Positions 58,988 through 64,000 of a stretch of DNA of 64,000 bases are shown here, piece by piece; within the stretch, counting starts at the first letter, position 1; the number at the start of each line of letters is the position of its first letter. A program made the position numbers and the translations under genes. Below the pieces are notes generated by a model, which made no database searches, was not told the origin of the DNA, and saw nothing but the letters and a program-made list of their open reading frames with translations. The stretch spans positions 1,860,001 to 1,924,000 of the forward strand of contig NW_025963557.1 of assembly GCF_910591885.1 (NCBI RefSeq), in the 5' to 3' direction. Source of the DNA: Bombus terrestris. Its lineage: Eukaryota > Arthropoda > Insecta > Hymenoptera > Apidae.

Positions 58988-60413
58988 GTGATGTAGCATT
59001 TCTTTATAATGTATGACGTTATGTAGCATTACGGTATAACGAATAACGCTGTACTGTGTTACTTTATAACGTATGACGTTATGTAGTGTTACGTTATAAC
59101 GTATGACGTCGTGTAGTATTACGTTATAACGTATGACGTTATGTATTATTACGATATAACGTAATACGTTATGCAGAATTGGGTTATAACGTATGACGTC
59201 ATGTAGTTTTGCGTTATAACGTATGACGTTACGTAGTATTACGTTATAACGTATGATGTTATGGAGTATTAGGTTATAACGTATGAGGTCATGTGGTATT
59301 ACGTTATTACGAATATCGTAATATTGTGATACTTTATGACGCATGACGCCATGTAGTATTACTTTATTACGTATGACGTCATGTAGTATTAGGTTATAGC
59401 GTATGACGTTATGTATTATTACGATATAACGTATGACGTTATGCAGTATTAGGTTATAACGTATGATGTCATATACTTTTGCGTTATAACGTATGACGTT
59501 ATGGAGTATTACGTTATAACGTATGACGTGTTGTGGTATTACGTTATTGCGAATAACGTTATATTGTGTTACTTTATAACGTATGACGTCATGTAGTATT
59601 ACGTTATAACGTATGGCGTTATGTAGTATTACGATTTCACGTATGACGTCATGTGGTATTACGTTATTGCGAATAACGTTATATTGTGTTACTTTCTGAT
59701 GTATGACGTCATGTAGTATTACGTTATAGCGTATGACGTTATGGAGCATTACGTTATAACGTATGAGGTCATGTGGTATTACATTAGTACGAATATCGTA
59801 ATATTGTGTTACTTTATGACGTACGACGTCATGTAGTATTACTTTATGACGTATGACGTCATGTGGTATTACGTTATTGCGAATAACGTTATATTGTGTT
59901 ACTTTATGACGTATGACGTCATGTAGTATTGCGTTATAACGTATGACGGTATGTAGTATTACGTTATTCCGTATAACGTTATATCGTGTTACTTTATGAC
60001 GTATGACGTCATGTAGTATTACTTTATGACGTATGACGTCATGTAGTATTAGGTTACAACGTATGACGTTATGTATTATTACGATATAACGTATGACGTC
60101 ATGTAGTATTACGTTATAACGTATGAAGTCATGTAATTTTGCTTTATAACGTATGATGTTATGGAGTATTACGTTATAACGTATGACGTCATGTAATTTT
60201 GCTTTATAACGTATGATGTTATGGAGTATTACGTTATAACGTATGACGTCATGTGGTAATACTTTATTACGAATAACGTTATATTGTGTTACTTTATGAC
60301 GTATGACGTCATGTAGTATTAGGTTACAACATATGACGTTATGTAGTATTGCGATACAACGTATGACGTCATGTGGTGTTACGTTATTGCGAATAACGTT
60401 ATATTGTGTTACT

Positions 60414-60441
60414 TTATGTAGTATGACTTATGTAGTATGAC
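60414..60441 (+). repeat. 14-bp insertion marker 19
   Basis: Two intact halves, class gamma, the counterpart of 47652. No further marker occurs in the last 3,560 bp of the window. Confidence 0.92.
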
Positions 60442-63400
60442 GTGATGTAGCATTTCTTTATAATGTATCACGTTATGTAGCATTACGGTATAACGAATAA
60501 CGTTGTACTGTGTTACTTTATAACGTATGACGTTATGTAGTGTTACGTTATAACGTATGACGTCGTGTAGTATTACGTTATAACGTATGACGTTATGTAT
60601 TATTACGATATAACGTAATACGTTATGCAGAATTGGGTTATAACGTATGAGGTCATGTAGTTTTGCGTTATAACGTATGACGTTACGTAGTATTACGTTA
60701 TAACGTATGAGGTCATGTGGTATTACGTTATTACGAATAACGTTAAATTGTGTTACTTTATGACGTATGACGTCATGTAGTATTACTTCATGACGTATGA
60801 CCTCATGTAGTATTAGGTTACAACGTATGACGTTATGTATTATTACGATATAACCTATGAAGTTATGTATTATTACGATATAACGTATGACGTCATGTAG
60901 TATTACGTTATAACGTATGCCGTCATGTAGCATTACGTTATAACATATGACGTCATGTAGTATTACGATATAACGTACAACGTTATATAGAATTACGATA
61001 TAACGCACAACGTTATGTCGTATTACGTTATAACGTATCATGTCATGTAGTATTACGTTATAACGTATGACGTCATGTAGTATTGGGTTACAACGTATGA
61101 CGTTATGTATTATTACGATATAACGTATGATGTCATGTAGCATTACGTTATAACGTATGCCGTCATGTAGTATTACGTTATAACATATGACGTAATGTAG
61201 TATTACGATATAACGTACAACGTTATATAGAATTACGATATAACGCACAACGTTATGTCGTATTACGTTATAACGTATCATGTCATGTAGTATTACGTTA
61301 TAACGTATGACGTCATGTAGTATTGTGTTACAACGTATGACGTTATGTATTATTACGATATAACGTATGATGTCATGTGGTATTACGTTATTACGAATAA
61401 CGTTATATTGTGTTACTTTATGACGTATGACGTCATGTAGTATTACTTCATGACGTATGACGTCATGTTGTATTAGGTTACAACGTATGACGTTATGTAT
61501 TATTACGATATAACGTATGACGTTATGTATTATTACGATATAACGTATGACGTTATGTATTATTACGATATAACGTATGACGTCATGTAGTAATTCGTTC
61601 TAACGTATGCCGTCATGTAGTATTACGTTATAACATATGACGTCATGTAGTATTACGATATAACGTACAACGTTATATAGAATTACGATATAACGCACAA
61701 CGTTATGTCGTATTACGTTATAACGTATGACGTCATGTAGTTTTGCGTTATAACGTATGACGTTATGTAGTATTACGTTATAACGTATGACGTCATGTGT
61801 TATTACGTTATTACGAATAACGTTATGTCGTATTACGTTATAACGTATGACGTCATGTAGTTTTGCGTTATAACAAATGACGTTATGTAGTATTACGTTA
61901 TAACGTGTGAGGTCATGTGGTATTACATTATTACGAATATCGTAATATTGTATTACTTTATGACCTACGACGTCATGTAGTATTACTTTATGACGTATGA
62001 CGTCATGTAGTATTAGGTTACAACGTATGACGTTATGTATTATTACGATATAACGTATGACGTCATGTAGTATTACGTTATAACGTATGACGTTATGTCG
62101 TATTACGTTATAACGTATCATGTCATGTAGTATTACGTTATAACGTATGACGTCATGTAGTAATACGATATAACGTATGACGGTATGTAGTATTACGTTA
62201 TTCCGTATAACGTTATATCGTGTTACTTTATGAAGTATGACGTTATGTTGTATTACGTTATAACGTATGACGTTATGGAGTATTACGTTATAACGTATGA
62301 GGTCATGTGGTATTACATTATTACGAATATCGTAATATTGTGTTACTTTATGACGTACGACGTCATGTAGCATTACTTTATGACGTATGACGTCATGTGG
62401 TATTACGTTATTGCGAATAACGTTATATTGTGTTACTTTATTATGTATGACGTCATGTAGTATTACGTTATAACGTATGACGGTATGTAGTATTACGTTA
62501 TTCCGTATAACGTTATATAGTGTTACTTTATGAAGTATGACGTTATGTTGTATTACGTTATAACGTATGACGTTATGGAGTATTACGTTATAACGTATGA
62601 GGTCATGTGGTATTACATTATTACGAATATCGTAATATTGTGTTACTTTATGACGTACGACGTCATGTAGCATTACTTTATGACGTATGACGTCATGTGG
62701 TATTACGTTATTGCGAATAACGTTATATTGTGTTACTTTATGACGTATGACGTCATGTAGTATTACGTTATAACGTATGACGGTATGTAGTATTACGTTA
62801 TTCCGTATAACGTTATATCGTGTTACTTTATGACGTGTGACGTCATGTAGTATTACTTTATGACGTATGACGTCATGTAGTATTAGGTTACAACGTATGA
62901 CGTTATGTATTATTACGATATAACGTATGACGTTATGTATTATTACGATATAACGTATGACGTTATGTAGTATTACGATATAACGTATGACGTCATGTGG
63001 TGTTACGTAATTGCGAATAACGTTATATTGTGTTACTTTATGACGTATGACGTCATGTAGTATTAGGTTGCAACGTATGACGTTATGTATTATTACGATA
63101 TAACGTATGACGTCATGTAGTTTTGCGTTATAACGTATGACTTTATGTAGTATTACGTTATAACGTATGATGTTATGGAGTATTACGTTATAACGTATGA
63201 CGTCATGTGGTAATACTTTATTACGAATAACGTTATATTGTGTTACTTTATGACGTATGACGTCATGGAGTATTAGGTTACAACGTATGACGTTATGTAT
63301 TATTACGATATAACGTATGACGTTATGCAGTATTAGGTTATAACGTATGACGTCATGTAGTTTTGCGTTATAACGTATGACGTTATGTAGTATTACGATA

Positions 63401-64000
63401 TAACGTATGACGTCATGTGGTATTACGTTATTGCGAATAACGTTATATTGTGTCACTTTATGACGTATGACGTCATATAGTATTACGTTTTAACGTATGA
63501 CGGTATGTAGTATTGCGTTATTCCGTATAACGTTATATAGTGTTACATTATAAAGTATGACGTCGTGTAGTATTACGTTATAACGTATGACGTTATGTAT
63601 TATTACGATATAACGTATGACGTTATGCAGTATTAGGTTATAACGTATGACGTCATGTAGTTTTGCGTTATAACGTATGATGTTATGGAGTATTACGTTA
63701 TAACGTATGACGTCATGTGGTAATACTTTATTACGAATAACGTTATATTGTGTTACTTTATGACGTATGACGTCATGTAGTATTAGGTTACGACGTATGA
63801 CGTTATGTATTATTACGATATAACGTATGACGTTATGCAGTATTAGCTTATAACGTATGACGTCATGTAGTTTTGCGTTATAACTTATGACGTTATGTAG
63901 TATTGCGATACAACGTATGACGTCATGTGGTGTTACGTTATTGCGAATAACGTTATATTGTGTTACTTTATGACGTATGACGTCATGTAGTATTACGTTA

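Larger units (their letters stand above)
1..64000. repeat. 30-bp tandem satellite array filling the window
   Basis: Every stretch can be cut into about 30-bp units related to one consensus: positions 1-10 CGTCATGTAG, 11-20 TATTACGTTA, 21-30 TAACGTATGA. All units face the same way. Common variants are TATTACTTTA TGACG (positions 11-25), TATTAGGTTA CAACG, a GATATAAC arm in place of GTTATAAC, a GG at positions 9-10 followed by TTGCGAATAA or TTACGAATAA, and CGTTATATTG TGTTAC. The arrangement of variants repeats over kilobases, so this is a higher-order repeat array rather than a homogeneous one. The register adds up to 2,123 monomers, 19 insertions of 14 bp, two 12-bp partial units and a 20-bp partial unit at the end. 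Neither array edge is present. The family was not recognised by name, and no host can be assigned. Confidence 0.98.
12618..64000. repeat. Region B: satellite domain carrying the 14-bp insertion marker
   Basis: From 12,618 onward the same 30-bp monomer continues, but nineteen units carry a 14-bp tandem duplication that moves the register by 14 each time. Intervals between markers equal a multiple of 30 plus 14, with four exceptions explained by a 12-bp partial unit (twice), a 1-bp insertion and a 1-bp deletion. Spacings of 1,424 (twice), 1,454 (twice), 3,464 (three times) and 5,474 bp (twice) recur. Block identity is visibly higher here than in region A, which suggests more recent amplification; that age statement is inference. 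Confidence 0.9.

Noticed and set aside
1..64000. CRISPR array (regular direct repeats of 30 bp)
   Set aside because: Repeats are contiguous with no unique spacers, the array is far too long, and no cas genes are present.
1..64000. Telomeric or subtelomeric repeat
   Set aside because: No TTAGGG, TTTAGGG, TTAGG or similar G-rich tandem repeat is seen. Position on the chromosome stays unknown.
1..64000. Known centromere protein box (CENP-B box)
   Set aside because: No match to the NTTCGNNNNANNCGGGN pattern was seen in the consensus or common variants.

Overview
The window is one uninterrupted array of tandemly repeated DNA. From base 1 to base 64000 it is built from a 30-bp monomer repeated head to tail in one orientation. 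I see no unique sequence, transposon, tRNA or rRNA, telomere repeat, or gene. In the phase used here, monomer positions 1-10 read CGTCATGTAG, 11-20 read TATTACGTTA, and 21-30 read TAACGTATGA. The consensus is 33% GC but has three CpGs per 30 bp, far more than its base composition predicts. This looks like satellite DNA from a eukaryotic heterochromatic block (pericentromeric, subtelomeric or interstitial). The species cannot be named from this sequence. The undepleted CpGs argue against a history of heavy germline CpG methylation.

The register can be followed across the whole window. It is explained by 2,123 monomers (one of 31 bp, one of 29 bp, the rest 30 bp), nineteen 14-bp insertions, two 12-bp partial monomers and a 20-bp partial monomer at the right edge; these add up to exactly 64,000. 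Divergence is therefore almost all by substitution and by gain or loss of whole monomers.

Layout: Region A (1 to about 12,617) is 421 monomers in unbroken register, organised into diverged higher-order copies with offsets of about 1.83, 3.42, 4.0-4.8 and 5.4 kb. Region B (about 12,618 to 64,000) carries a 14-bp tandem duplication of TTATGTAGTATGAC nineteen times. These act as built-in markers of higher-order units, with recurring spacings of 1,424, 1,454, 3,464 and 5,474 bp. Large near-identical blocks can be paired: 21.2-26.2 kb with 29.1-34.1 kb; 29.2-35.3 kb with 39.8-45.9 kb; 33.2-38.1 kb with 52.8-57.7 kb; and 44.95-51.3 kb with 57.7-64.0 kb. The last pair gives a top-level period of about 12.76 kb that continues past the window edge.

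No genes work together here. Long stop-free stretches on the minus strand (up to about 4.3 kb) arise because 30 is divisible by 3 and one minus-strand frame of the consensus has no stop codon. The main interest is structural: a hierarchical satellite with a readable record of unequal exchange, a monomer containing two perfect palindromes (one including TGACGTCA), and an indel marker that separates two array domains.
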